Of a stretch of 6,830 bases of DNA, positions 1 through 5,917 are shown one piece after another. Within the stretch, counting starts at the first letter, position 1. The number at the start of each line of letters is the position of its first letter. The notes beneath the pieces are model-generated. The model was not told the DNA's origin. It was given only the letters and a program-made list of their open reading frames with translations, and did not search any database. The translations under genes were made by a program, and so were the position numbers. The stretch lies in contig CAZTJJ010000089.1 of the NCBI GenBank assembly GCA_964614065.1, positions 1 to 6,830 of the forward strand. The letters run 5' to 3'. Source of the DNA: M55B111 sp964614065 (lineage in GTDB: Bacteria > Bipolaricaulota > Bipolaricaulia > M55B111).

Positions 1-357
1 CCAAAGGTAATGTCCGCCACCACGGTTGCGACATCGTTGTTTGTGGATCTTCCTGAGATGTGGAACAATTCGGCTAACAAGTTTTTTGATGCCTTGGCTG
101 CTTCAACACCAATTATGATAAACTACAAGGGATGGCAAGCGGAACTTCTGGAAGAAACGGGTGCCGGGCTTGTCGTCCCTCCGGACGAACCTGAACAAGC
201 TGCTCGGATGTTGAATTCTTTTATTGAGGATGAAAATAGACAACAAGAGGCCGAGGAAGCTGCCTTCCGCTTAGCCAAAATTAAATTCGGTCGGGATGAC
301 CTTGCGAAAGAACTTAGAGAAGTGCTGGAAGAAGCCTACAATGAAAGGAAAGGCTAA
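1..357 (+). CDS. GT4-family glycosyltransferase, C-terminal part (5' end outside window)
   Basis: The reading frame is open from the first base (PKV precedes the first Met) and ends at TAA 355-357, so this is the last 118 codons of a longer gene; the ATG at 10 is internal. The visible part is the nucleotide-sugar-binding half of a GT-B enzyme. The stretch around NNSANKFFDALAA, followed by P-I-M-I-N-Y-K-G-W and the AGLVVPPDEPEQAA segment, matches the donor-binding region of family GT4 enzymes of the WbuB/PglA kind, which add a sugar to a lipid-linked acceptor at the cytoplasmic membrane face. The tail (about residues 75-118) is a charged helical end. It lies directly upstream of the pglC-like gene, the place of pglA in Campylobacter, so addition of the second sugar to an undecaprenyl-linked bacillosamine is a reasonable inference. 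The donor and acceptor sugars cannot be read from this fragment. Confidence 0.8.
   Translation, partial: PKVMSATTVATSLFVDLPEMWNNSANKFFDALAASTPIMINYKGWQAELLEETGAGLVVPPDEPEQAARMLNSFIEDENRQQEAEEAAFRLAKIKFGRDDLAKELREVLEEAYNERKG
346..353 (+). promoter_or_regulatory. Strong SD-like AGGAAAGG leading into a 3-codon frame
   Basis: AGGAAAGG lies inside the last codons of the GT4 gene. Six nucleotides later is ATG 360-362, which reads M-L-R and stops at TAA 369-371. It is the best-looking ribosome binding site near the start of the pglC-like gene, but that gene begins much further on, at ATG 424, with no recognisable SD. Either the site is fortuitous or it serves a minimal frame. Confidence 0.3.
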
Positions 358-374
358 AGATGTTACGGTAATTG

Positions 375-382
375 TATAAATA
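375..382 (+). promoter_or_regulatory. TATAAATA element in the only gap inside the operon
   Basis: The 66-base gap between the GT4 stop and the pglC-like start (358-423) is AT-rich and holds TATAAATA. It could be a bacterial -10 (TATAAA at 375-380) or an archaeal-style TATA box about 45 bases before the start codon. The sequence 17 bases upstream (GGCTAA at 352-357) is a poor -35, so an internal promoter here is only a weak possibility. Confidence 0.2.
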
Positions 383-423
383 GCTGCCTTAATTCAATCT
401 TCATTTCTATTTACTTTGGTATT

Positions 424-1083
424 ATGACGAAAAAAAAGTTTCAACTAGGATTAAAACGAGCTATAGATATAGTTTTGAGTATTATCGGCTTGTTGATTTT
501 GGCGGTTCCGTTTTTGATTATTAGTATTGCAATTAAACTTGATTCCAAGGGACCCGTATTTTTTCGGCAAGAACGGGTGGGAAAGGATGGCGAGAGTTTC
601 ATGCCCTGGAAGTTTAGAACTATGGTTGAAAACGCTGAAGAAAAAGGTCTGGGATATAACGTGGCAGAGCATGACTTTCGTATTACGAGAGTGGGCGGTT
701 TTTTGAGGGAATGGGGATTGGACGAATTGCCTCAGTTGATAAATGTCCTCAAAGGTGAAATGAGCATTGTCGGTCCCCGCCCTACCCTGGAGTACCAAGT
801 CAAACAATACGATGATTTTCAGCGGCGCAGACTCGAGGTTAAACCAGGAATCACCGGTTGGGCATTAATTCATGGTAGAAATAAGTTGAGCTGGGAAGAA
901 AGGATAGAGTTAGACGTGTGGTACGTGAAGAATTGGTCCATCTGGCTTGATTTAAAGATCATGGTAAAAACCCTGTGGATCGTTCTAGTTACCAAGGAAG
1001 GGGTTTACGGTGAAGGTGGAGTGAATGATGGTTTTGTAGAGCACCAGTCAAAGTTTCCAAAGGGGAATAATGGAGAGGAATAA
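424..1083 (+). CDS. pglC: Undecaprenyl-phosphate phosphoglycosyl transferase, PglC type
   Basis: This 219-residue protein has the full monotopic phosphoglycosyl transferase fold and is about the length of the minimal PglC enzymes, without the extra N-terminal membrane domain of WbaP-like relatives. Residues 13-37 form the hydrophobic re-entrant membrane helix with a helix-breaking Pro29. GPVFFRQERVG follows at 43-53, KFRTM at 63-67, the catalytic Asp-Glu dyad D100-E101 in LDELPQL, the GPRP loop at 117-120 and PGITG at 141-145. In this family the Asp forms a covalent phosphosugar intermediate and passes the sugar phosphate from a UDP-sugar to undecaprenyl phosphate on the inner membrane face. 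The neighbouring pglD, pglE and pglF homologues make UDP-diacetylbacillosamine the likely donor; this is inferred from context, since the fold alone does not fix the sugar. ATG 424 is the only good start just before the conserved K-R-A-I-D segment. It has no clear SD. The 3' end overlaps the next gene by 14 bases. Confidence 0.88.
   Translation: MTKKKFQLGLKRAIDIVLSIIGLLILAVPFLIISIAIKLDSKGPVFFRQERVGKDGESFMPWKFRTMVENAEEKGLGYNVAEHDFRITRVGGFLREWGLDELPQLINVLKGEMSIVGPRPTLEYQVKQYDDFQRRRLEVKPGITGWALIHGRNKLSWEERIELDVWYVKNWSIWLDLKIMVKTLWIVLVTKEGVYGEGGVNDGFVEHQSKFPKGNNGEE
1059..1065 (+). promoter_or_regulatory. Ribosome binding site of the pglD-like gene
   Basis: AAAGGGG lies 4 bases before ATG 1070, inside the end of the pglC-like coding region. 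It supports ATG 1070 as the start and the 14-base overlap of the two genes. Confidence 0.55.
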
Positions 1084-1726
1084 AGTAGTTATCTACGGTG
1101 CAAGTGGGCATGGTAAAGTGGTCAAGGATGTTATCAAGCGTGAGGGTAAATACGATTTGCTAGGTTTCATTGATGATAATTCCGATTTAAAAGCAGATGA
1201 TAATGCTTGTGCACCGATAATTGGAAATTTTCGATCACTAGAACAGGGATATGTTGAAACTGATAAGATAATTTTAGCTATTGGCAAAAACAGAGGCAGG
1301 GAAAAGTTATATAATAAAATAACGGAGCTAAGAACAAACTTTGATTATATCACCGCTATTCACCCTTCAGCAGAAATAGCAGAGAGTGTAGATATTGGTT
1401 CTGGTACAGTAATAATGGCAAATGCAACAGTTAATTCTGACACAAAGATTGGTTCCCATGCAATTGTTAATACTGGGGCTACGATAGATCATGATTGCAT
1501 CGTAGGTAACTTTGCCCATATCTCGCCAGGAGTAAATCTGGCCGGGAATGTCGAGGTAGGGGAATTATCCCACTTAGGCATAGGAACGAGCGTTGTGCAA
1601 GGAGTAAAGATAGGTAGAGATTCCGTGATTGGTGCCGGTGCTGCGGTTGTCGATAATGTTCCTGACGGGGTTGTAGCGGTAGGTGTACCTGCACAAGTTA
1701 AGCGGAAAAATAGGGGGCCTAATTAA
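1070..1726 (+). CDS. pglD: UDP-amino-sugar N-acetyltransferase, PglD/NeuD family
   Basis: The 218-residue protein has the two-domain layout of PglD. Residues 5-37 are a small Rossmann-like domain with the GASGHG turn at 10-15 and the FIDDN strand end at 33-37, which holds the UDP-sugar. Residues about 101-206 are a left-handed beta helix built from hexapeptide repeats (IGSGTV, IGSHAIV, VGELSH, IGRDSV and others). H141 in TIDHDCIVG corresponds to the catalytic base His of PglD. H150, nine residues further on, fits the second conserved His near acetyl-CoA. The expected reaction is acetyl-CoA-dependent acetylation of the C4 amine of UDP-4-amino-4,6-dideoxy-GlcNAc, giving UDP-N,N'-diacetylbacillosamine in the cytoplasm. 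Related NeuD proteins act in sialic or legionaminic acid pathways, but the flanking pglC, pglE and pglF homologues favour bacillosamine. The gene overlaps pglC by 14 bases and shares one base with pglE (TAATG). Its middle is distinctly more AT-rich than pglE and pglF. Confidence 0.87.
   Translation: MERNKVVIYGASGHGKVVKDVIKREGKYDLLGFIDDNSDLKADDNACAPIIGNFRSLEQGYVETDKIILAIGKNRGREKLYNKITELRTNFDYITAIHPSAEIAESVDIGSGTVIMANATVNSDTKIGSHAIVNTGATIDHDCIVGNFAHISPGVNLAGNVEVGELSHLGIGTSVVQGVKIGRDSVIGAGAAVVDNVPDGVVAVGVPAQVKRKNRGPN
1712..1717 (+). promoter_or_regulatory. Purine-rich ribosome binding site of the pglE-like gene
   Basis: AGGGGG ends 8 bases before ATG 1726. The start codon shares one base with the pglD stop (TAATG), so translation is probably coupled. 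Confidence 0.4.
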
Positions 1727-2847
1727 TGGATATACCTCTAGCAAAACCGCAATTGACGGAGAAAGATAGACAAGCCGTGCTGGATGTCCTCAATACTCCC
1801 AAACTTAGCCTTGGACCCAAACTGGAAGAGTTTGAAGGATTGATAGCTGATTACACCGGCGTGAATCATGCAGTAGCAGTAAACAGCGGCACATCTGCCC
1901 TCCATTTGATCATCCGTTCGCTGGGCATTGGAGAGGGAGACGAAGTAATCACAACGCCATTCAGCTTTATTTCTTCTTCGAACTGCATTTTATTCGAAGG
2001 TGCAGTGCCTGTATTTGTTGACATCGATCCGGACACGTTAAATATTGGGGTTGAAAAGATTGAAGAGGCCATAACAGAAAATACCAAGGCACTTCTCGCC
2101 GTTGACGTCTTTGGCCAACCAGCGGAGTGGGGGAAGCTAGAAGAGATCGCGAGCGAATATAATCTCTACCTGATAGAGGATTCCGCAGAAGCCTTGGGGG
2201 CAGAATTTCAAGCAAAGAAGGCCGGCTCGTTCGGCGACGCAGGGGTCTTCGCCTTCTACCCCAACAAACAGATAACGACGGGAGAAGGGGGAGTAATTGT
2301 AACGAACAACGATGACGTAGCAACCTTATCCAGGAGCATGCGTAATCAGGGTAGGGGAGAAGGGGATAAATGGCTGCAGCACGAACGCCTGGGGTACAAC
2401 TATCGAATCAGCGATATTAACTGTGCTTTAGGGATCTCTCAAATGGAGAGAATTGACGAGATAGTATCGAGACGAGCAGAAATAGCGGAGTCATATAATC
2501 AAAAATTGCAGAATGTTTCAGAAATCCAGACCCCACTGGTGTCTCCTTCCGGAAAAACGAGCTGGTTCGTTTACGTTATCAGATTGGATGATCAATTTAC
2601 ACGAGAGACTAGAGATACAATTCTAGAGGAATTATCTCAACGAGGTATAGGATGCAGTAACTACTTTACGCCGATCCACCTGCAGCCCTTCTACAGGAAA
2701 CGTTTTGGCTACAAACCGGGAGATTTTCCGATAACAGAAAGGGTAAGCTCGAGAACGATTGCGCTTCCATTTTTTAACGAAATTACGGAAGAAGAAATGG
2801 ATTACGTGGTGGGACATTTCAAGGAAGTTATCAGGGAATTCAAATGA
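1726..2847 (+). CDS. pglE: UDP-4-keto-sugar aminotransferase, DegT/DnrJ/EryC1 family (PglE type)
   Basis: The 373-residue protein is a full-length fold-type I PLP aminotransferase of the DegT/DnrJ/EryC1/StrS family. The N-terminal IPLAKPQLTE and LSLGPKLEEFE segments are typical of nucleotide-sugar aminotransferases. NSGTSAL (53-59) is the cofactor phosphate loop. D152 in EDSAEALG pairs with the pyridine nitrogen, and K181 in FYPNKQITTGEGG is the Schiff-base lysine. NYRISDINCALG (225-236) and the PIHLQPFY segment (317-323) are further family landmarks. The expected reaction is glutamate-dependent amination of UDP-4-keto-6-deoxy-GlcNAc, taking the PglF product and feeding PglD. Other members of the family aminate other keto sugars, so the substrate rests on the gene context. 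No active-site residue is missing. Its TGA stop at 2845-2847 overlaps an ATG at 2844 that opens an 8-codon frame ahead of pglF. Confidence 0.88.
   Translation: MDIPLAKPQLTEKDRQAVLDVLNTPKLSLGPKLEEFEGLIADYTGVNHAVAVNSGTSALHLIIRSLGIGEGDEVITTPFSFISSSNCILFEGAVPVFVDIDPDTLNIGVEKIEEAITENTKALLAVDVFGQPAEWGKLEEIASEYNLYLIEDSAEALGAEFQAKKAGSFGDAGVFAFYPNKQITTGEGGVIVTNNDDVATLSRSMRNQGRGEGDKWLQHERLGYNYRISDINCALGISQMERIDEIVSRRAEIAESYNQKLQNVSEIQTPLVSPSGKTSWFVYVIRLDDQFTRETRDTILEELSQRGIGCSNYFTPIHLQPFYRKRFGYKPGDFPITERVSSRTIALPFFNEITEEEMDYVVGHFKEVIREFK
2833..2837 (+). promoter_or_regulatory. SD-like AGGGA placed for the 8-codon frame rather than for pglF
   Basis: AGGGA lies 6 bases before ATG 2844, a normal SD spacing. 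The pglF start at 2867 is 29 bases from it and has no purine-rich site of its own. Confidence 0.35.
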
Positions 2848-2870
2848 CCTTCCCAAATCACCTCCCATGA
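2844..2870 (+). CDS. Possible 8-codon bridging frame between pglE and pglF
   Basis: ATG 2844 overlaps the pglE stop as ATGA. The frame reads M-T-F-P-N-H-L-P and ends at TGA 2868-2870, which overlaps the pglF start ATG 2867 as a second ATGA. With AGGGA 6 bases upstream, it looks like a ribosome relay that ends on the pglF start codon and could allow re-initiation there. The peptide itself matches nothing I know. A chance arrangement, or a base error that split the true pglF start, would look the same. Confidence 0.3.
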   Translation: MTFPNHLP

Positions 2871-4732
2871 TCACGAAGATAAAAACGACTGGGAAAACAA
2901 GAGCGTTATTCTTTTTTCTCGTCGACATTGCGTTGCTCTCGCTTTCCGTCTGGTTTGCCTTTCTCCTCCGGTTTGAGGGAGCGATTCCTGCTCAATATAC
3001 CGGCGAGTTCTACGTCGTCGTTCCCACTTTCGTCGGGGTAAAGGTAATTCTTATGTATCTTTATGGGATGTATCACGTGAGCTGGAGTTACATAAGCATC
3101 GAGGGAGTCATTTCTCTGGTTAAGTCTTTCGTGATAAGTACATTCGTTGTCGGGTCGATCCTTTACCTGTTGAGATATCAACCATTCTATGAAGGCTTCC
3201 CCCGGTCTATCCTGGTTATTGATTTGTTTCTCTCCATTTCTTTAGTCGGAGGATTTAGGTCGGCAAAGAGGATCTATCTCCAACTATTTCGCAAATTTCC
3301 CTTAAGCGGAAAGCGGACAATGGTCGTTGGTGCCGGAGACGCCGGAGAGCAGATTGTAAGAAGCATTCAAAATGCTGGAGGCAGCAACGGGTTCAACCCG
3401 GTAGGCTTTGTCGATGACGATCCCCAAAAAATTGGCACGAGTATTCATGGAGTCAAGGTATTAGGTGGCCGTGACGATATACCGAAGCTTGTAGCAGAAA
3501 ACCAAGTCGAGGCAATATTGATTGCCATGCCTTCGGTTTCTTCAGGCGTGGTGAGGGAGACGGTCGACGTCGTGCGGGAGGCTGGTGTAAAGGATGTAAA
3601 AATACTTCCCGATATCTCCGAACTGATGACCGGTCAGGTCAGCTTAAGTGATGCGAGAGACGTGAAATTGGAAGATCTTTTAGGAAGGGTATCGGTTGAG
3701 CTTGACCCGAAAAGAATCGAAAGCTTTATTGAGGGAAAAACTGTCCTCGTCACTGGAGCTGCAGGTTCGATCGGCTCCGAGCTAAGTCGCCAGATCTCAA
3801 GGTTTTCTCCCGATGGTTTGCATATCGTTGATCACGAGGAGACGATGCTTTTTGAGGTTAAGAAGGAGCTGAATAAGGATTTCGAAGATTTAGCTCTATA
3901 TGACCACCTCCTTGACGTGAGAGACGAACAATCAGTGAGGCAACTTTTTATCGAGAGTCGCCCAGATTTAGTATTTCATGCTGCAGCGTACAAACACGTT
4001 GGGATGATGGAAGAACATCCGGTTCAGGCGGTGAGCAATAACGTGTTCGGTACCTTATCAGTTGCCAATGCGGCGCAGGAAGCAGACGTTGATACTTTCG
4101 TGTTAATCTCTACGGATAAAGCCGTAGAGCCCACTTCCACCATGGGAGCAACTAAGAGAATAGCCGAGTGCATAATTCGACATATGAACTCTAGTGCGGA
4201 GAGCGAGACTACATTTACCGCGGTCCGATTTGGAAACGTCCTCGGAAGCCGGGGTAGCGTCGTTCCTATCTTTCGGGAGCAGATTAGCAAAGGAGGGCCG
4301 GTGACGGTTACGGACCCTAAAGCAGAGCGATATTTTATGATTACTTCGGAAGCAGTCTTGCTGGTTCTTCAGGCAGCGCAGCTCGCGAAAGGCGGTGAAG
4401 TTCACGTCCTCGATATGGGGGAACCCGTCAAGATACTTGATCTCGCGAGAGAAATGATCGAATTATCGGGTCATAAGCCTGACGAGGATATTCCGATTAC
4501 TTTCATAGGCTTAAAAGAGGGAGAAAAGCTTTCCGAAGACCTCCTTAACGCTGAAGAGGGTACTGATCAGACTGAGCATCCTCAAATATTCCAGGCCCGG
4601 GGACGGCCGCTCCTTTCTGAGAAAGAGTTAAAGGTAGTCTTGGATAAATTAGATAGGTTGATTGAGGAAGATTCTGGGGTAGGAGTTAAAGAGTATTTTT
4701 CTGAACTTTTTCGTAATTATCTTTATGATTAA
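2867..4732 (+). CDS. pglF: UDP-GlcNAc 4,6-dehydratase, membrane-anchored (PglF/CapD family)
   Basis: From ATG 2867 the protein has 621 residues, the usual size of PglF/CapD enzymes. An in-frame ATG at 2759 lies deep inside pglE and is rejected. Four membrane helices are visible at about 12-34, 48-69, 81-102 and 113-130. A Rossmann (CoA-binding-like) domain follows, with GAGDAGEQ at 155-162 and FVDDD at 182-186. The catalytic SDR domain starts near 292 with VTGAAGSIGSE at 295-305. Its active site is STDKA: T416, D417 and K418, with M426 where ordinary SDR enzymes have Tyr, and K430 in GATKR. This Thr-Asp-Lys plus Met pattern is that of C. jejuni PglF, which makes UDP-4-keto-6-deoxy-GlcNAc by retaining C5 chemistry, unlike the inverting PseB. 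That makes it the first step toward bacillosamine, at the cytoplasmic membrane face. It follows pglE after 19 bases, has no SD of its own, and is convergent with the sulfotransferase gene. Confidence 0.9.
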   Translation: MITKIKTTGKTRALFFFLVDIALLSLSVWFAFLLRFEGAIPAQYTGEFYVVVPTFVGVKVILMYLYGMYHVSWSYISIEGVISLVKSFVISTFVVGSILYLLRYQPFYEGFPRSILVIDLFLSISLVGGFRSAKRIYLQLFRKFPLSGKRTMVVGAGDAGEQIVRSIQNAGGSNGFNPVGFVDDDPQKIGTSIHGVKVLGGRDDIPKLVAENQVEAILIAMPSVSSGVVRETVDVVREAGVKDVKILPDISELMTGQVSLSDARDVKLEDLLGRVSVELDPKRIESFIEGKTVLVTGAAGSIGSELSRQISRFSPDGLHIVDHEETMLFEVKKELNKDFEDLALYDHLLDVRDEQSVRQLFIESRPDLVFHAAAYKHVGMMEEHPVQAVSNNVFGTLSVANAAQEADVDTFVLISTDKAVEPTSTMGATKRIAECIIRHMNSSAESETTFTAVRFGNVLGSRGSVVPIFREQISKGGPVTVTDPKAERYFMITSEAVLLVLQAAQLAKGGEVHVLDMGEPVKILDLAREMIELSGHKPDEDIPITFIGLKEGEKLSEDLLNAEEGTDQTEHPQIFQARGRPLLSEKELKVVLDKLDRLIEEDSGVGVKEYFSELFRNYLYD

Positions 4733-4806
4733 GAAGTATATTGTGTGATTTATTTGCCCATTATTATTTAGCCTGGATATGTCTTCTAACTCTCCCTTTG
4801 TCCCTT
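4733..4806. other. Short AT-rich gap between convergent genes
   Basis: These 74 bases separate the pglF stop from the sulfotransferase stop. I looked for a stem-loop with a T-run and found no convincing terminator. AGAAG near the start can pair with CTTCT about 45 bases on, but only over five pairs with a very long loop. Confidence 0.5.
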
Positions 4807-5628
4807 TTAATATCCACTTTCTTCTAAGTGTTTTCCGGCAATCTCTTGAAACTTTTGCTTCAGTTCTGGGTCCCATTTTTCCCAAGAAGGCAGAGCGTAG
4901 TTACTAGTTGCGTTGCGCTTTTCTTTTGTGTATTCTGAGAATTTTTCCACGACTAATGCATTATCTATGGAATTGGGTTGAGCGAAGTCAACAAGCCTTC
5001 TTATTTCCTTCTCGTCTCTATGTGAAGAGAATAGATCTTCAAATTTCAACGTGATGTTGTCCTCTCCATAGTTTAATGCCTTCCTTATCAAACCATCCTT
5101 TTTTTGCCACCACCAACAGATCTTCTCAAACCTGGAAAGGTTTTCCCATCTGGAAGCGTACGGATCAGCATTAAGTTGGGAGGCCTTCAGGCGATATCTG
5201 TCTCCGGGTTTGAACGCTGACCTGCTCATCATCGAGCGAACCACGTCCCTACCGTCGCGAACTATATGTACAAATCTTGGTTCAGGGAAGACATCTCGTA
5301 TGACTGGTATTAGGGAGTATAGTCTGTTGTTAGATTCGATGTAGGTGTCTATTGTGGTTTCATCGGCGATTCTGTTGAGGGTAACCTGCCTGTCTCTGCG
5401 TAATCGATCCCTTGCCTCTTCAAAAGTGAGTAGGTTTCTGGCAAAATAGTTTCCTAACAGGAGGCAATCGGGAATAGGTTCATGTTTTGACACTATTCCA
5501 GCAAACTGATTGAAGAAATTTGCAAGGGACTTGGTTCCGGTTCGGCCTGTAGAGACGATAAAAACAGTATCGATTCCTTCCCAGGGCAGACCGTCCAACA
5601 GCCCAAGCTTTGCCTTACCCCACGTCAA
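4807..5628 (-). CDS. PAPS-dependent sulfotransferase
   Basis: The 273-residue cytosolic protein has both signature sites of sulfotransferases. VFIVSTGRTGTKSLANFF (22-39) is the loop that binds the 5'-phosphosulfate of PAPS. HIVRDGRDVVRSMMSR (121-136) is the 3'-phosphate site, with R124 and S132 eight residues apart as in characterised enzymes. LKFEDLF (194-200) and the C-terminal helix ending HLEESGY are also family-like. It would transfer sulfate to a hydroxyl or amine, probably on a sugar of this locus; the acceptor is unknown. The frame has no ATG or GTG upstream: the first usable start is TTG 5628, which overlaps the TGA of a 25-codon frame (T-TGA). In-frame sequence without a start codon runs back to a TAA at 5713-5715. 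The real N-terminus may therefore lie in the upstream frame, joined by a frameshift or split by a base error. Confidence 0.82.
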   Translation of the reverse strand: MTWGKAKLGLLDGLPWEGIDTVFIVSTGRTGTKSLANFFNQFAGIVSKHEPIPDCLLLGNYFARNLLTFEEARDRLRRDRQVTLNRIADETTIDTYIESNNRLYSLIPVIRDVFPEPRFVHIVRDGRDVVRSMMSRSAFKPGDRYRLKASQLNADPYASRWENLSRFEKICWWWQKKDGLIRKALNYGEDNITLKFEDLFSSHRDEKEIRRLVDFAQPNSIDNALVVEKFSEYTKEKRNATSNYALPSWEKWDPELKQKFQEIAGKHLEESGY

Positions 5629-5702
5629 GGGATATTTGTCTGAGCCAGCCGGCCTCGCAGGCGCTGAAGAGCTATCCCAACGTTTTCGGAAAATTGCATC
5701 AT
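5625..5702 (-). CDS. 25-codon frame overlapping the sulfotransferase start
   Basis: Tandem ATG codons at 5702 and 5699 (reading leftwards) follow AGGA, which sits 2 and 5 bases before them. The frame runs MMQFSENVG, then a basic helical stretch ALQRLRGRLAQ, and ends TNIP at TGA 5627-5625. The sulfotransferase TTG (5628-5626) overlaps this stop, one base back in phase. The amphipathic basic sequence continues naturally into TWGKAKLGLL of the sulfotransferase, so it may be that protein's true N-terminus, broken by a single-base shift. Alternatives are a translationally coupling leader peptide or chance. Confidence 0.35.
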   Translation of the reverse strand: MMQFSENVGIALQRLRGRLAQTNIP

Positions 5703-5778
5703 TTTCCTGTTGTTATGGAAGTAAAGTGACATATTTCCTTTTCTCTTCGATGGCTTTGATGTATGCTTGCCCACAACA

Positions 5779-5807
5779 ATAATATATTAACCCGGAAATA
5801 TTTCCAA
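5779..5807 (-). promoter_or_regulatory. Candidate sigma70-type promoter for the sulfotransferase unit
   Basis: On the minus strand, TTGGAA (5807-5802) and TATTAT (5784-5779) are separated by 17 bases. They match four and five of six consensus positions. Transcription would begin near 5772, about 70 bases before the tandem ATG codons. The palindrome at 5794-5805 overlaps the -35 and the spacer. Confidence 0.35.
5794..5805. repeat. 12-bp perfect palindrome GGAAATATTTCC
   Basis: The two 6-base halves are exact inverted copies. It overlaps the -35 and spacer of the candidate leftward promoter, a typical place for a repressor dimer. The right part, ATATTTCC, is repeated at 5731-5738. Confidence 0.5.
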
Positions 5808-5887
5808 TATAAGGAAAATTTTGCTAGAGGAGGACGGCTGAATCCGGAGTACGACTTCTGTTTTATTGTCCGCGAAGTCCGTTATTA

Positions 5888-5899
5888 TTTGTTAACAAA
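5888..5899. repeat. 12-bp perfect palindrome TTTGTTAACAAA
   Basis: This exact inverted repeat of two 6-base halves covers the -35 of the candidate rightward promoter and sits two bases before a second inverted repeat. Confidence 0.5.
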
Positions 5900-5917
5900 A
5901 AAATTCTTACGTATTCT
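5889..5917 (+). promoter_or_regulatory. wzx: Candidate promoter for the flippase gene
   Basis: TTGTTA (5889-5894) and TATTCT (5912-5917) are 17 bases apart, each matching four of six consensus bases. Transcription would begin near 5924, about 40 bases before the start codon. Support is weak, but the overlap with palindromes strengthens the case for a control region. Confidence 0.28.

Noticed and set aside
451..807. 118-residue antisense frame within the pglC-like gene
   Set aside because: It mirrors a strongly conserved coding region on the other strand and has no features of its own. The other antisense frames in pglD, pglE, pglF and the flippase gene were dismissed for the same reason.
2857..2865. 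ATCACCTCC just before the pglF start, identical to the end of 16S rRNA (the anti-SD itself)
   Set aside because: In this orientation it cannot pair with 16S rRNA as an SD. A nine-base match to a short common sequence is probably chance.
2759..2866. N-terminal extension of pglF from ATG 2759
   Set aside because: It would overlap pglE by 89 bases, and its residues are not dehydratase-like. The conserved membrane domain begins just after ATG 2867.
4733..4806. Bidirectional terminator between pglF and the sulfotransferase gene
   Set aside because: No compact GC stem followed by a T-run in either direction; the best pairing is five bases with a loop of about 45.
5510..5782. 90-residue + strand frame across the sulfotransferase start
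   Set aside because: It lies mostly antisense to the sulfotransferase coding region, and its sequence shows no family features or SD.
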